NCBI GenBank assembly: GCA_003971905.1
Contig: RSEE01000026.1
Span: forward strand, 248,001 to 312,000
Length of the DNA stretch: 64,000 nucleotides
Direction of reading: 5' to 3'
Origin: Moniliella sp. 'wahieum'
Lineage: Eukaryota > Basidiomycota > Moniliellomycetes > Moniliellales > Moniliellaceae
The translations under genes and the position numbers were made by a program. Numbering within the stretch: the first letter of the stretch is position 1; every line of letters starts with the position of its first letter. The notes beneath the pieces were generated by a model that worked only from the letters and a program-made list of their open reading frames with translations, ran no database searches and was not told the origin of the DNA. This document shows, in pieces, positions 33,364 to 44,319 of the stretch.

Positions 33364-33382
33364 GGGGGGGGGGGGGGGGGGG
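33364..33382 (+). repeat. Poly-G tract (about 19 G)
   Basis: Uninterrupted G run just upstream (relative to the minus strand) of the multi-spanning membrane protein gene. A second G-rich run is at 58101-58120. Confidence 0.9.
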
Positions 33383-33522
33383 AGGGCAGGAGATCAGAGA
33401 TGATGGATGAGCGGGATAATGTTGCGAGGCTGCGACGTCCGCGACTGCGACGCCCGCAATTTCGACTGCGACGCATATAAAACAAAGCCTCGTCGCTAAC
33501 CTCCGGTGCAGCATATATACCC

Positions 33523-33828
33523 TCACTGTTGCGCCGTGGGTAGAGCATCCTTTCTCCGACGCGCTTTTTCATCGCTCTCGACTAGAGGGCTCGTCCATCG
33601 CAAGCATGACGCTACGGGAACAAGGCCACGCATGACGAGCCGAGAGTAGAGACGAGCGAGCGTGGAAGTGGCGAGGAGACAGGCAGCACCGGTCCCGAGT
33701 GGGGAAGGGAGGGCGAGGAAACAATATGATGCGGCAGGAAATAAAATTAACTCGGCCCAGGCGCTGCGTAGCCCCGCGCCTGCGGCCACGGCGCCAGCTG
33801 CTAGTAATACTAGGCAAGCCATGATCAA
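33523..33828 (-). CDS. Small two-span membrane protein (101 aa)
   Basis: Not recognised. A minus-strand frame starting MIMACLVLLAAGAVAAGAGL (hydrophobic) with a second hydrophobic block ELILFPAASYCFLALPSPLG / GAACLLATSTLARLY and a basic, charged C-terminus (ESDEKARRRKDALP). It is intact and compact, and lies upstream of and on the same strand as the multi-spanning protein gene. It could be a separate small mitochondrial or ER protein. An overlapping minus frame (33569-33919) is Arg-rich and looks like a shadow. Confidence 0.45.
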   Translation of the reverse strand: MIMACLVLLAAGAVAAGAGLRSAWAELILFPAASYCFLALPSPLGTGAACLLATSTLARLYSRLVMRGLVPVASCLRWTSPLVESDEKARRRKDALPTAQQ

Positions 33829-34260
33829 TCACCACCGCCACGTCGCAGCCCTTCCCTGCCAACTCCATGCTGCTGCGGCCTTGTGACTCATTCGGCGCGT
33901 CATGACGACGCATCATCACTTACAAACAGTACTTCTCTCCACGAACGTACACATACGCCTTTTGATGAGCGACATAAGCAAGCCCCCGCGGTGTGGTCAT
34001 ATGGTGCGGAGCATGCCAACGGTGGGGGGAAGAAAACACTGTAGATATGAGAGTGTACAAGTCGAACTAAGGGAGGGAGAGGGGGTCACCGATGACCGGC
34101 CATCAGACAATCGTATAACGATTGATAGAGAGATGAAACCCACCGTCGATAGGAGGTCCCACCCAAGAGAGGGAAGAAGCGTTGCATCGTCAGTCATATA
34201 TATATTGCGCAGTCTAGAGGGCCATATACCAATAATCACTACCAGCAGAAAGGTCCACCA
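33829..34260. other. Intergenic region, divergent promoter
   Basis: Between a minus-strand and a plus-strand gene. ATATATATTG at 34196-34206 is TATA-like and sits about 55 bp before the next start codon. Nothing else recognised. Confidence 0.5.
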
Positions 34261-35221
34261 ATGCCCTTTTCCTTCTCGTCCAAGTCCAACGCCAAAATGG
34301 ACGAAGGTCCTCTTGAGTTTCCCTTGGAATAAGCTTCGCGACATGCAGGTCGATGAGAAAGAGACGGAGCAGGCATCCTCGTTTTCCCTCTCGAGTCGTC
34401 AGGCACAAACTTCAGCCAGCTCTTCCCACAGCAGCCAAGGTGTCGACCCTGTCTCTTCTCAGTCCACCTCGACCACTTCCCACCGTGTTCTTGGGTCAGC
34501 CCCCCATCTAATCGATCCGTGGTCTCTTCCGGATCTTCATCGCAGAACTCTTTGATGTCCGGTTCGCCGCGTCGTCGGTAGGGGAAGTATCGATCGGGGC
34601 GGCGTCGACAGTGCTATCGCCGTCGCTGCCCCGGTGATGGAGCCACACGGAAGGGGACCGCCGCCAGGCGTCAATGCCAAACATATCGCCGCCGTGGCAG
34701 CGTTCAATGAACATTTCGGCACTGAGATCGAGTCGTTTGACGTGTTACAGTTACAGAATATGATGAACACGTCCACAGATGCACGAAATTGGTACAAGAT
34801 GTACCGTGTGCAAAACGTGCCGCCCAGGCCCAGCTTCCCGCCCATTTCAAGCGGACGGGGGTGACGCCAAGCGAGTGGGCTGCAACAGAGGAAATGCGCG
34901 CGTGACAGAAAAAGATCGGGGCGGACGTGGCAGCGCGTTCGGTGGATTTGACCAACGTGTACAAGGCGGCACTGCAGGCGGTGCGAGACCAAGGACGAGC
35001 CGAGTTGGCCAAATGCGAGAGCCCCCTCGTTCTGGCCATGGAGGCAGGTCTTGCTCAGCTCCCCATGGAAGCCAAGACCAAGGTGGCGGCCAAATTGGGG
35101 GCTGATCATGTTCAGGAAGCTAACGGCAAGTTGAATTGGCAAGACAAGAATGGATTCGCCACAGGCGCGCGAGGGCACACTTGAGTTCGATCCCAATGCC
35201 TACCCTCTGATGCCGCTGTAG
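34261..35221 (+). CDS. Conserved-looking hypothetical soluble protein
   Basis: Starts MPFSFSSKSNAKMDEGPLEF (34261). A Ser/Gln-rich linker follows (ASSFSLSSRQAQTSASSSHS). The C-terminal part looks folded: GVNAKHIAAVAAFNEHFGTE, IESFDVLQLQNMMNTST, ARNWYKMYRVQ, VTPSEWAATEEM, VAARSVDLTNVYKAAL, GLAQLPMEAKTKVAAKLGAD, ending LEFDPNAYPLMPL at TAG 35221. At least five one-base shifts interrupt it. Total about 300 residues. No family recognised. The helical, charged composition suggests an intracellular protein. Confidence 0.6.
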
Positions 35222-36902
35222 CTGTGGTGGCTGGATACTAAGAGTGACAGAGCATTTTGGACGCCATGTGGCATTCTTTTTCTTTTTGGAGAGAGTGACA
35301 TTGTCCGCATCGTATTATACCACTCCTCTGGTCGGAGTGTGGACTGTTGGCAACAGTAGCAATGAGGGTGGCTCTGATCTACCCCCATATGTCCCATTTC
35401 TTTTCTGTAGCTCACGTTCAATGGGGGCTCTTTATCCTGTTCCCCCTGTTTTGCTCCTATAGACCTCTTGCTTCAAGACACTATAGTGTCCACAACAGGG
35501 CGGCGAACAAATCTATGGCCGATATTATATGGGAGTGCATGGTTCTGGCAAGGGTGGGGTCAACCAAGGTGAATAGTGGGTCTAGGAGCGAGAAGAAGAT
35601 AGAAGTATCCTTCCTTGCCATCGTACAACGATGTGATGCGTGCTGATCTCAACCACCGCTCGGCTTGGGCATGATGCATGATGCGTGCACATGATGGCGG
35701 AGACGTCCCCGTTGGATACCGGATGATTAATCGGTGTCTACGGGGCCGTGTTGCTTGGTGGCGGGAAGGGTGGCCGGGTGCAGTGGGTCGAGTGACGCTA
35801 GTGACTAGTACAGCGACGGGGTTGCCGGTTACCGGTTACCGGTTACCCCGGTTACCGCTTACGCTGAGATCGAGAGAGCAGTGGCAGGCAGTGGCCCGCA
35901 GTGGCGAGTGGGAGGATCTGGGCTAAGCCTAAGCGCTATAAGCGCTAAGTACTGTGCCAAGCACTGATCTGCGCTTCTCGATGGAGGTGGTGTGCGGGTG
36001 GGTGTGGGATGGCAGCGTGCGCAGCTATATGTGCTCGACCACGGCCACCGGCCATCTGCCACCTTGGGCCGGCCTCGGGCCCCCGGCGTATTTGGCCGCA
36101 AAGCGATCCGCCGCATCCTGTTGCGCATGTGTCGTGTACATCACCTGTGACATGTGACATGCGACAGCGCTGTCATGCATGTCACACCCAGCGCCCGCCA
36201 GTCGTCCCTGCATCCTGCTGCATGCTACACGTGAGGCTGAGGCCTTACATGTTACACGTCACGGTGTCACATGTCACATCATACGACGTCGCACCACAGC
36301 ACAGAGACGATGGAGTCACTAGTTGCTAGGTAGCTCCTAACGTCGACGATCGATGATCGATCGTCGTTTGCCCCGTGCAGGCCTGAAGACCTGAGGCCTG
36401 ATGCCGTGCCTGCCTGCGCTGCCGGATGCCGATCATCGATGACAGATCGGCTGGCTGCAGCCTAGTCCCTGCAGCGCAGAGCTCAGCCAGCGCTCCGCGG
36501 CTCAGCGCTCAACGTAGGCTCAGCCGCGCCATGCAAGGCGATCGAGCAGTTTCGCTGTGAGAGGCACAGGCACCGCGCCAGTCCTGCCTCCGCGCCTCAG
36601 CGCGGGCGGGCATTGCTCCCAGCACGTGGCGCACCGCAGTGGGCCTGCCGCCCACTGCAAGCATCCTGCCAGCACACGGGCACACTGCCAGCGCCCGCAC
36701 CCGCACTGCCAAGCAACTAGCTTAGCTGTCCTGCCCATCTCGCTCCCGCGTCAAGCAATACTGGTGCTGTCAACTTGACGAGTCAGCTTCTCAGATCTCA
36801 CCCTTCACGCACCCAGCTCCCACCACCGTTCCATCTTTCCTCCCGCCTCCTTTTCTCTCTCGTCTCCCCTTCCGTCGCCCCCTTCCCCCCACGCTCTTTA
36901 CC
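35222..36902. other. Gene-poor region rich in short palindromic words
   Basis: No gene recognised. 35821-35862 repeats GGTTACC (ACCGGTTACCGGTTACC). 36125-36190 and 36230-36290 repeat TGTGACATG/GTCACATG. 36340-36365 is GATCGATGATCGATCG. 36480-36720 is GCTCAGC/GCCAGC-rich. The last 100 bp before 36903 are pyrimidine-rich and probably the leader of the next gene. Confidence 0.6.
35821..35862 (+). repeat. GGTTACC simple repeat
   Basis: Five near-copies of (C)CGGTTAC. The word is nearly palindromic (GGTTACC/GGTAACC). Confidence 0.75.
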
Positions 36903-38018
36903 ATGCCCGCGCCCGTGCGCACCCCCTCGGAGCGCAGAGAGGAGCTGCTGGAGAACCTCAAGCTCTATCCCACCGACTCCTCTCTTGGCTCCAGCGACAC
37001 GTTTGCCGACCCTACGCCTTTGCCCGTGGCACGGCAGGCAAGCCACCCTGCGCTCCAGGCCGCACGCGCCGCAGCATCGCAGCCAGGTCGCGCGCCGGGC
37101 GGGGCGGGGATGCGAGCGCCTGGCGCGGTGGCCATGCCTTCGGCCGCTGTGGCGCGAGGTGGGTCGGTGTCTCCCTCTGGTTATGCGCAGCAGTTTCACC
37201 CCAGCGCCGAACCCGAGATGGGGCGTGCGTTACCTGCTCAGGGACAGGCTCAGCGTCCCACCCGTAAGCCCTCCCTTCTTCGTCGCAGCATCAACGCCTT
37301 CTCCTCGCGCCACCATGCTCAGCCGAGTCAAGCGTCGCTCCAATCTCAGATGGGGGCCGGAGGGATGCAACGGAAGCCCTCGACGCTGCGCAGGAGCATG
37401 GCTCGACTCTTGGGCCAACCCATTGCTCCTGGTCCTGTCCGCATTGCCCCCGGTATGGGTGACAGTCCCAATCTAAGCACGGAGAAGCAGGCTCACCAGG
37501 CTCAAACTCGGGACGCCTTCTGGGGATCCAATGGAGACGGGAGCGAATGGGATGTGGATGGGTCGGGAGCATCGTTTTGGAAACGCTTTTCCATGGCGCA
37601 ACGGCATGCTCAGGACAAGTCGGATCCCATTACGCAGCAAAGCGAGAAGTATGTGCGCTCTCAGCAAAACGCTACTCGCACCATGCGCATTTGCATTGTC
37701 GTCGTCATCTTCCTGATTGTTGGACTGGCTGTGGGTTTGGGTGTGGGCATTCCCTTGTCCCACCATTCCAAATCTCCCTCATCGCAAGATGCCAATGGTA
37801 ACTCGACGAACAAGCGCTCGCTTCTACCTGCTGTCGGTGCTGGCACCGAGGCAGCACCCCTGTGGGAACGTAGCGATGCGGTCTGGAGTCCCGCGGGTCA
37901 TGACCAGGACCCGAGCACCAAGTCCATCAAGCTCACCTTTGGTCGTGCCCAGTCCCTTCCCCCTACCCGTGGCCACAAAGTTCGACGTGGGGGCATAGCG
38001 GGAGCTATGCGTCGATAA
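36903..38018 (+). CDS. Single-pass membrane protein with long disordered cytosolic region (371 aa)
   Basis: Intact frame from ATG 36903 to TAA 38018 with no shift or intron. The N-terminal 260 residues are disordered and basic, with two similar Ser/Arg motifs, RKPSLLRRSINAF and RKPSTLRRSMARL, that look like phosphorylation or 14-3-3 sites repeated about 44 residues apart. One transmembrane helix (about residues 263-281, ICIVVVIFLIVGLAVGLGVG) follows NATRTMR. The C-terminal ~85 residues hold an N-glycosylation site (NGNST) and RGHKVRRGG, so this part may be luminal or extracellular. No family recognised. It lies in a gene-poor neighbourhood. Confidence 0.8.
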   Translation: MPAPVRTPSERREELLENLKLYPTDSSLGSSDTFADPTPLPVARQASHPALQAARAAASQPGRAPGGAGMRAPGAVAMPSAAVARGGSVSPSGYAQQFHPSAEPEMGRALPAQGQAQRPTRKPSLLRRSINAFSSRHHAQPSQASLQSQMGAGGMQRKPSTLRRSMARLLGQPIAPGPVRIAPGMGDSPNLSTEKQAHQAQTRDAFWGSNGDGSEWDVDGSGASFWKRFSMAQRHAQDKSDPITQQSEKYVRSQQNATRTMRICIVVVIFLIVGLAVGLGVGIPLSHHSKSPSSQDANGNSTNKRSLLPAVGAGTEAAPLWERSDAVWSPAGHDQDPSTKSIKLTFGRAQSLPPTRGHKVRRGGIAGAMRR

Positions 38019-39476
38019 GGTCGATTTCCTTTTGTGACTTCGGCCTGACAACTTCCATCCCTTCCTGCTCTCTACTGGCTTTGTTGCTGGCGTTGCGTAT
38101 GCGCCCCCTCCTTCCACCCCTTCTGCTTCTAGCCCCCACCCTCACCCCTCCGCCCACCTGGACAATGCTCGATGCCCTTCCAACTAGCCCCTTCCTTATC
38201 CCTTCCCACTTCTACCTTCCTTGCCTGTGCACCGAAAGATTCGGTGTGTGGCTCAGGACTCACCTTTTTCCGCCCTTTTACCTACTGTATCCACACTCTC
38301 TTGACTAGCTCCCGGAGCTGGGCCTTCTGTCATACACCGTATGCTATGTTACATGCCCTTTGTTCTTTTGCCCATACCAAGGAAGACATGGTGCGATAGC
38401 GCAGCGGATGAACCTGGGGAGATCGGTCCGTTTGGTTTGGCTCCACGTATCCACTACATAAGACTCGGATGTGAGAGCAATTGCTCGTATGGCCACATGA
38501 GCATGTCCTAGGCGCAGGACTTGCTCGCGGGCCTCAAGCTGGTCCACTACATGAAAGTCCCACCCGAAAGGTACGTCTTGCCTCGCTTCCTCCTCCCTGC
38601 ATTCCCCCGCCCGGGCGCTGAGATGGTATAGCATGGCCATTGTTCAGATGTGGGCCACAGTGGTTGGATGTGTGAGGAACTTGATTGTGCTGTGCATTGT
38701 CCTTGCACCGTCGAATAGCAACCGTCCATTCATTGATGGCACAAAAGAGGACCCGACAGACCCGTGGACCGCGGCCGCAAACTCGATATTTTTATAGCGT
38801 CTCCATCGTCTGGGAAATGCTTGGTCCCGCCGAGTCTTCTGTGGGCAAGTACCTCATCTTGTATCGGGGGTTCCTTCTGGGGACTGTGTTGCCCTTGTTC
38901 GCATGGGTTCGGGATAATCGCGATAGTCGCTATAGAATCAGGCAGTGGCTCACGCATCTCGCCATTTCCCCATTCTCATCCAGGACAAGGGTTAACGCCA
39001 CCATAGGTGCCAGCGAACTTACGTCGGTTCCCGGCTGTGCTGGTTCGGCTCTGTTTTCTCCTATTGATGCTTCGTTTCCCCCAGTACGGTTCAGACCATC
39101 CCTACTGGGCTCATCGTAGCTTGGATGTTACAGCAGCGGGCACTCAGGCGTCACCCCCAATAGTTTGAGCGGCACAGCTACATTCTCAGTGCTGCCGTGG
39201 ATGCCGGCACCAGCATTGACGCACTGACCTGCGTCCTGCTAATGACAAGGGTCTCAAAATCGTTTCCGGACCATCCTGGTTCTTCAGCTGGGGCCTGGGA
39301 CAGCGAGCACTGTACATCTTCCTAGCCATCTCCTCATTTTCTTCTGTTCCTCCACCACCACGGGAAAAGACTGGTACACTGTGAGGTAAGAATATCGATG
39401 TTCAGTGAGGGGTGTCGAGGTCACAGCAACGGTGAACGGGAGGAAGCAGGATAAAAAGAATAGGTCAAAGAATGGA
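38019..39476. other. Intergenic region, nothing firmly recognised
   Basis: Open frames of 75-144 codons on both strands without known similarity. GATAGCGCAGCGGATGAACC at about 38395 resembles a tRNA A box, but no B box or acceptor partner is found. 39365-39476 is the 3' flank of ISA2. Confidence 0.5.
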
Positions 39477-40213
39477 TCATTTGGGTTCCCAGCTGATGCC
39501 ACACCCGCACCCAGCACCCTTGGCTTGAGGGTTGTCGCGAATGACGAATTGGCTCCCAATGAGCTCGGTGACAAAGTCAATGATAGAGCCTTTGATCAAG
39601 TGCAACGAGGTACTGTCGACCACCACTCGTGCGCCTGGGGAAGCCTCAAAAACACTAGCCATAGGGGGTCAGATCAACACACAACGCCACAGGGGGGAGA
39701 GCAGCACATACAAATCGTCCTCGTCCTGCTCGGCATCCAGGGCGATCTTATATTGGTACCCGTGACACCCGGGCTCCACTGCCAACCGCAACGCACCCAG
39801 ATTCGAGTCCGCGTTCAAAGCGCCGCCCAGGCGTTCGGCCGCACGCGCCGTCAGACACACCTGCACCGGTTCGCCCTCGTTCACCGCAGGTTCGGCGGGC
39901 GACGAGGGGGCATGGACCAAGACGGTGTCTACCACGACGGCGGGATCGGAGAGGCAGCGGCGGCGGATGCATCAGAAACAGTAGGGGGTTGAGGGCTGGG
40001 CTGGGCGACTGGACGCCAAGCCAAAGTTGTGGCGTGCAGGGCGCGGGTAGAAGGCAGGGAGGAGCGGGCGGGCGTGCGCATGCCAGCGCTAAGCTGGCCT
40101 GTGCGTGCAATGGCGGCGGCGGGACACAGAGGAATGGACGCGGCGGCGGCAAGAGCAGCACGTGAGGTAGTAGCCGCTGCGGGGCGTACGGCAGGCCGCA
40201 GCAGCAGAAGCAT
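39477..40213 (-). CDS. ISA2: Mitochondrial iron-sulfur assembly protein Isa2 (A-type, HesB/IscA family)
   Basis: Late-acting factor for mitochondrial [4Fe-4S] cluster maturation. The minus-strand ATG at 40213 begins MLLLLRPAVRPAAATTSRAA, an Ala/Arg-rich mitochondrial presequence. After one shift near 39930 the A-type fold reads VQVCLTARAAERLGG, LRLAVEPGCHGYQYKIALD, an intron near 39660-39720, then ASVFEASPGARVVVDSTSL, LIKGSIIDFVTELIGSQFVI and NPQAKGAGCGCGISWE, ending at TGA 39477. The three ligand cysteines (GCHGYQY and GCGCG) are present; CHGYQY points to Isa2 rather than Isa1. Start and presequence make about 215 residues. Confidence 0.92.
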
Positions 40214-40703
40214 TGCGGTGGTGGTCCGGCGGCGGGGAGGAGGCGAGGAGGGCAGCTGCTGGATGCGACGATTGGCGTCGCGGGTGGCAAGAACCCAAGC
40301 TCCGGTAATGTCCGGCGGACCCAGCTGCAACCCACATTCAATATTGAACGTTCAACATTCCTCCGGGGGCATCTTCATTCCGCCTCCAGCGTTCCGCCAC
40401 CTCAGGTTGGCCTTTCAGATTCAATGTTCAAACTTCGGCGGTCACTTGACCGGTCAAGGTACCGGGGCAACCCAGGCTGCTTTCAGCTTTTCCCCGCACC
40501 CAGACGCCATTTACCCGGGGTTTCATTTGCCCTGGACCTCAGCCTGAGGCCCCTGAGGCCCAGGCCTGACACCGGCGTGACAGCCTGACAGGCCTGACAG
40601 ATGACCCTCCATCGGATCGTGTCTCTAGGATCTGTGCTTATGATTTGAAGACCATCCACCGGCAAAACCAACTGCTATCCATCATTAGTCATTCCCCGCC
40701 GCC
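40214..40703. other. Divergent promoter region between ISA2 and PEX2
   Basis: Contains ATTGAACGTTCAA at 40342 and a run of CCTGAGGCCC/GCCTGACA words (40540-40600). No gene recognised. Confidence 0.6.
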
Positions 40704-42028
40704 ATGCACCGCTCCCCACCCGTCGGTGCCGTCGCGTCGTCCCTTGAGCCGTTTTGGGCTGCCGCCCGCGAGGCTGCGCCCAACGTGCGCTCCATCCGCC
40801 GAGCGCTGCGCCAAGGCCAGGTCGCTGCGCCCGCTTTACGCGTCGCCCGCGTTGGCCAGCTCGACGCTGAGCTGCTAGACGCGAGCTCCAAACCCTGCTC
40901 CTCGCTCCCCTCCGATCTGCCCTCGACACACTCCATTCCGGCCTGGCTGTCGCATGGCAGCCTGAGCTTTTGCTCATTCTGCGCCTTGCCCTTTGTCGTC
41001 TTGCTATCTGGGCCCCGCGTGCTGCCACCTACGGAGCCTCGATGCAAAATCTGCGTTACCGTAATGAACGTGCTCATGGCGCTTCCTTTCCTGGCGCCGC
41101 TGTCGATGCACCATTAAGTCTGATACAAAAAGCCGCGTACCCACTCGTTACTGCTATCCTTCCTTATCTCCATACCCGTCTTGCCTCCGCCGCGGCCGCG
41201 GCCGCCGAGCATGAAGTCTACCCCTCCAACGAGACGTTTTCCCTTGCCAATCTCGCTCGGCTCACTGAGCGGGTGAGTGACACGGCTCGGCGTCTTTTGG
41301 TCGTAGGATCGTTCCTCAACCTTTCAGCCTTTCTTATGAATGGCAAATACCGCTCCCTGGCAGACCGAGTGCTGGGCATTCGGCTCGTCTACGCCAATCG
41401 GTCGGCGGCGCGGAACGTATCCTTCGAGTTTCTCAATCGACAATTGGTTTGGCAGGCGCTCACCGAGTTTCTCGTTTTTCTCCTCCCTCTTCTCCGTGCA
41501 AAGAGGGTCATCACGCGTGTGCGTCGCCTTGTCCGCACCCAAACAACCAAGGCTAAGCAGATCATGGGCGCTGGGGGACCAGCGGCGGAGGAAGCGCCAG
41601 AGATGCCCCCTGCCCAAGGCTTGGACCCCCACATTTGCCCCCTATGCTGGGTGCGAGGGGGAGGACCCGCCCTGCAATCGCACCAGGAGGCAAGCGAGCA
41701 TGCTCGACCTAGCTTTCACGTAAGCCAAGGCCTTTCTGCGAACCCCCTCGACCCTTCGACGTTCGCTAGGGCGGTGGCGGCAGATGTGGATCAGCAGCGG
41801 AGGGGCGAGACGAGACGATGGCTACCCCAGGTCTGGCCCAGGTGGAAGCCGAGTCGGTCATCTCCTTGCCAGCACGGGCGGTACCGTGTGGGTGTACCTA
41901 CGATTACTACTGCCTCGCATCCGCCTTGCGGCGGAGGAAACGGCGGACCAGGCAGCAGCAGACCCGGCGAAGCCCCCTGGACTTGTATCCGATGTGGCCA
42001 AGGCGTACGTGGCGTGACACGGGACTGA
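40704..42028 (+). CDS. PEX2: Peroxisomal RING E3 ligase Pex2
   Basis: Peroxin of the Pex2/10/12 RING complex that ubiquitinates the import receptor Pex5. The start MHRSPPVGAVASSLEPFWAA is followed by RIDAELL-type sequence VGQLDAELL. After a shift near 40890 come MQNLRYRNERAHG, YPLVTAILPYLHTRL, RRLLVVGSFLNLSAFLMNGK, YRSLADRVLGIRLVYA, VSFEFLNRQLVWQALTEF and LVFLLPLLRAKRV, matching the Pex2 membrane core. The RING begins HICPLC (41636-41647) and ends WTCIRC (41984-41995). The middle part reads PCGCTYDYYCL, where Pex2 usually has CGH-x2-C. Shifts occur near 41650-41940. TGA is at 42028; length is about 400 residues. Confidence 0.88.
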
Positions 42029-42948
42029 GTTCTGAGCCGTGGACGAAGCGATCAACAAGGGTATCTCTATGGGGCGGTCATTCTTAGATGCAAGATAGTC
42101 GTGGGCCGTCAAAAAGACCTCCGGCTAACGGGATGGAGGTAGCCCGCAATAGCCCCCATGATAGACAAGCCGTACACGCCATTCAGATTCCCACAAAAGA
42201 TTGCTAGACTGCAGCTGGGAAACGCTATGGCAGCACGAGAGATGAGCTTCAAGACGTGCAAGAAGGCAGGGCGGTCAGCCACAAGTCCTTCAAGCAAGCT
42301 CTGATTGTGAGGAGCAACAGGTCAAGAAAGGAAGCAGAGGCGTACCTTCAGACAAGGCGTGAAGGCAAAGTGGTGAGCCACAAGTCTTCAAGCAACGTCT
42401 GAAGGGAAGGAGAAAGGAGAGAGAGAAGGGAGATGGAGCGAGCAGGGCGTGCGCGGCCTGCGAGCGGAACGCTTCCGCTCGGCTAGGCGAGCGTCACCGA
42501 TCCATTGAGGCCGCGCAGGAGAACCCTAGCAGTACCCTCTAACAAGCAGTACCCTCTAACAAAGATACCATGTCTACCAGCTGCTGGCGTATCTTTGACG
42601 ACGGAGGTGGCGCCACCGGTGATAACCACCGGACCATAGTCACTAATCACTATCTTCGAAATTGGAAATTGCAAATTGCAAGAGCCAGGTCCGATGCTAC
42701 ACGGACCCCTCGCCCGGAGAGGCCGGGCCGGGGCGCTTGGCGCTTATCAATGATCGCCCAGGCTCGCTGAGGCGTCGCCTGAGGCCCTGATTGCCCTGAG
42801 GCCCTGACGTGGCTCCTCTCGACTAGCGGACTAATTGGGGACTGGGGTAGGCTCTTGGCCAGCTGGGTCGGGTTGCGACCATCCGCAGCGCCACCATCTC
42901 CTTCCCCCACCGCCCTCCGTCCATCCGCTCTCTCATTCACCTTTCCCC
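42029..42948. other. Intergenic region with local duplication and dispersed repeat
   Basis: 42250-42303 and 42347-42403 are diverged copies of one unit (CTTCA-GAC, GAAGGCA, AGCCACAAGTC-TTCAAGCAA). The second also matches 12168-12201. GCAGTACCCTCTAACAA is tandemly repeated at about 42530-42560. 42760-42800 holds GAGGCCCTGA words. No gene recognised. Confidence 0.6.
42347..42403 (+). repeat. Dispersed short repeat, copy 2, within a local duplication
   Basis: CTTCAGACAAGGCGTGAAGG and CAAAGTGGTGAG match 12168-12201. The following GCCACAAGTCTTCAAGCAA matches 42275-42297. Confidence 0.65.
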
Positions 42949-44319
42949 ATGTCATTCCCATCGTCGACTGGAGCTGAGCAGGTTGCGCACCTGCGTGCAT
43001 GCCCACCATCCGGGAAAAATGCAACGAGGTGTTTGCACTCGCTGCCAAGGGCAAGACTCAGTACTGGACCTTGCACCTTGACCGCCAGCAGGCCGTGGTA
43101 GACTACACTGCCGCCATTCTTACCCGCGACTTTGGCAAGGATTTTGCTGCCATCCCCCCCATGGGCGGTGGCAGCATTTTGATGCGGCCGGTGTCAAGCG
43201 GGTCGAAGCCTACTGGGCACGTGGGATGGCGTGCCGGCCAAGGAACAAGCACGCAAATTGATTGATCTTTTCCTCGTTTCGGTTCTCTTGGACGCTGGAG
43301 CGGGCCCCACATGGGCCTATACCGAGCCCGGCACCAACAAGAAAATTGGTCGGTCGGAAGGACTGGCAGTTGCGAGTCTGCATATGTTACTCAAGGCCTC
43401 TTCTCTTCGGTAGGACAAGGGGACGCCGTGGCCCAGGCTCAAGCAGATGCTGTAGGGCTTGAACGCCTTACGCCTCAAAAGCTCGCGGATGCTATGCAAG
43501 TTAACAAAGACAACCCTATGGATGGCTGGAAGGACGCGCTTCGTTACTGGCGCATCTAGGCTCGACCCTGGCGGGCGACAAGCATGGCTTCTTTGTGGGG
43601 CCAGAAGAGGGGGAGGGTGTGCCCCGTCGTCCGGGAAACTTGGTGGATTACCTCGCCTCTCATCCTACCACTCGTCACGATGAGGGAAAGACGGTGGTGC
43701 AAGTTCCCGTTCTGTGGGAGGCACTGTGTGGGGCTCAACCCCATCTGGCCGGCTGAGGAGCGTTTTTGTGGGCAGGAGAACGACTGGGCGATGTGTGGCC
43801 GTGCGAGTCTTTGAAGATTGCTCTCTCCCAGGCCCATCCGGACTGGAATGAGGACCGGCTCCAGTACGAAACGCTAGTCCGTTCCACAAGCTCACGCAAT
43901 GGCTCTGCTACGCTTTTGGCGCCTCTCACGCGCACGTTGGGATGGACATTTGAAGGAGGTGAGGCGCAGACTGGGCTTCCCGAGTACCGCAATGGGGGCT
44001 GTTTATGGACCTGGGCCTCTTGCAGCCGACAGCGGCGCTGTACAAGGCGGGAGGAGTGGACCCACCCAAAGAAGGCCAGACGGTCATTCCGTCTCTTTCT
44101 CCCGACCACCCGGCCGTCGTCGAATGGCGTGCACTGACGGTGGTCCTGCTGGACCGAACGGCAGAGGCGCTGCGGACACATTTGGACTGGAAGAAAGCCA
44201 GTTGACGCTTCCCCAGGTGCTGGAGGCGGCGACTGGAAAGGTGGCCGGGAAGTGGCTGCGGAGAAGCGTGCGGGCGGGGTGCCCCCCATCTCATCGTCTC
44301 GGACGGCACGGTGTTCTGA
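42949..44319 (+). CDS. URC4: DUF1688 family protein (Urc4-like, pyrimidine catabolism)
   Basis: DUF1688 proteins include Urc4 of the fungal uracil catabolism (URC) pathway; the exact reaction is not settled. The ATG at 42949 gives MSFPSSTGAEQVAHLRAC, then PTIREKCNEVFALAAKGK, YWTLHLDRQQAVVDYTAAI and DFAAIPPHGRWQHFDAGG (after a shift), GVKRVEAYL, KLIDLFLVSVLLDAGAG, TWAYTEPGTNKKIGRSEGLA, LASHPTTR, VQVPVLWEALCGAQ, GERLGDVWPCESLK, LVPFHKLTQWLCYAF, GLPEYRNGGLFMDLGLL, VVEWRALTVVLLDRTAEALR and a terminal VSDGTVF at TGA 44319. All blocks fall in DUF1688 order, about 430-450 residues. At least eight one-base shifts occur. Confidence 0.88.

Noticed and set aside
38390-38470. GATAGCGCAGCGGATGAACC, tRNA A-box-like
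   Set aside because: No B box or pairing acceptor stem within 200 bp.
39405-39992. 195-codon plus-strand open frame
   Set aside because: Antisense to ISA2, which has the conserved Cys motifs and presequence.
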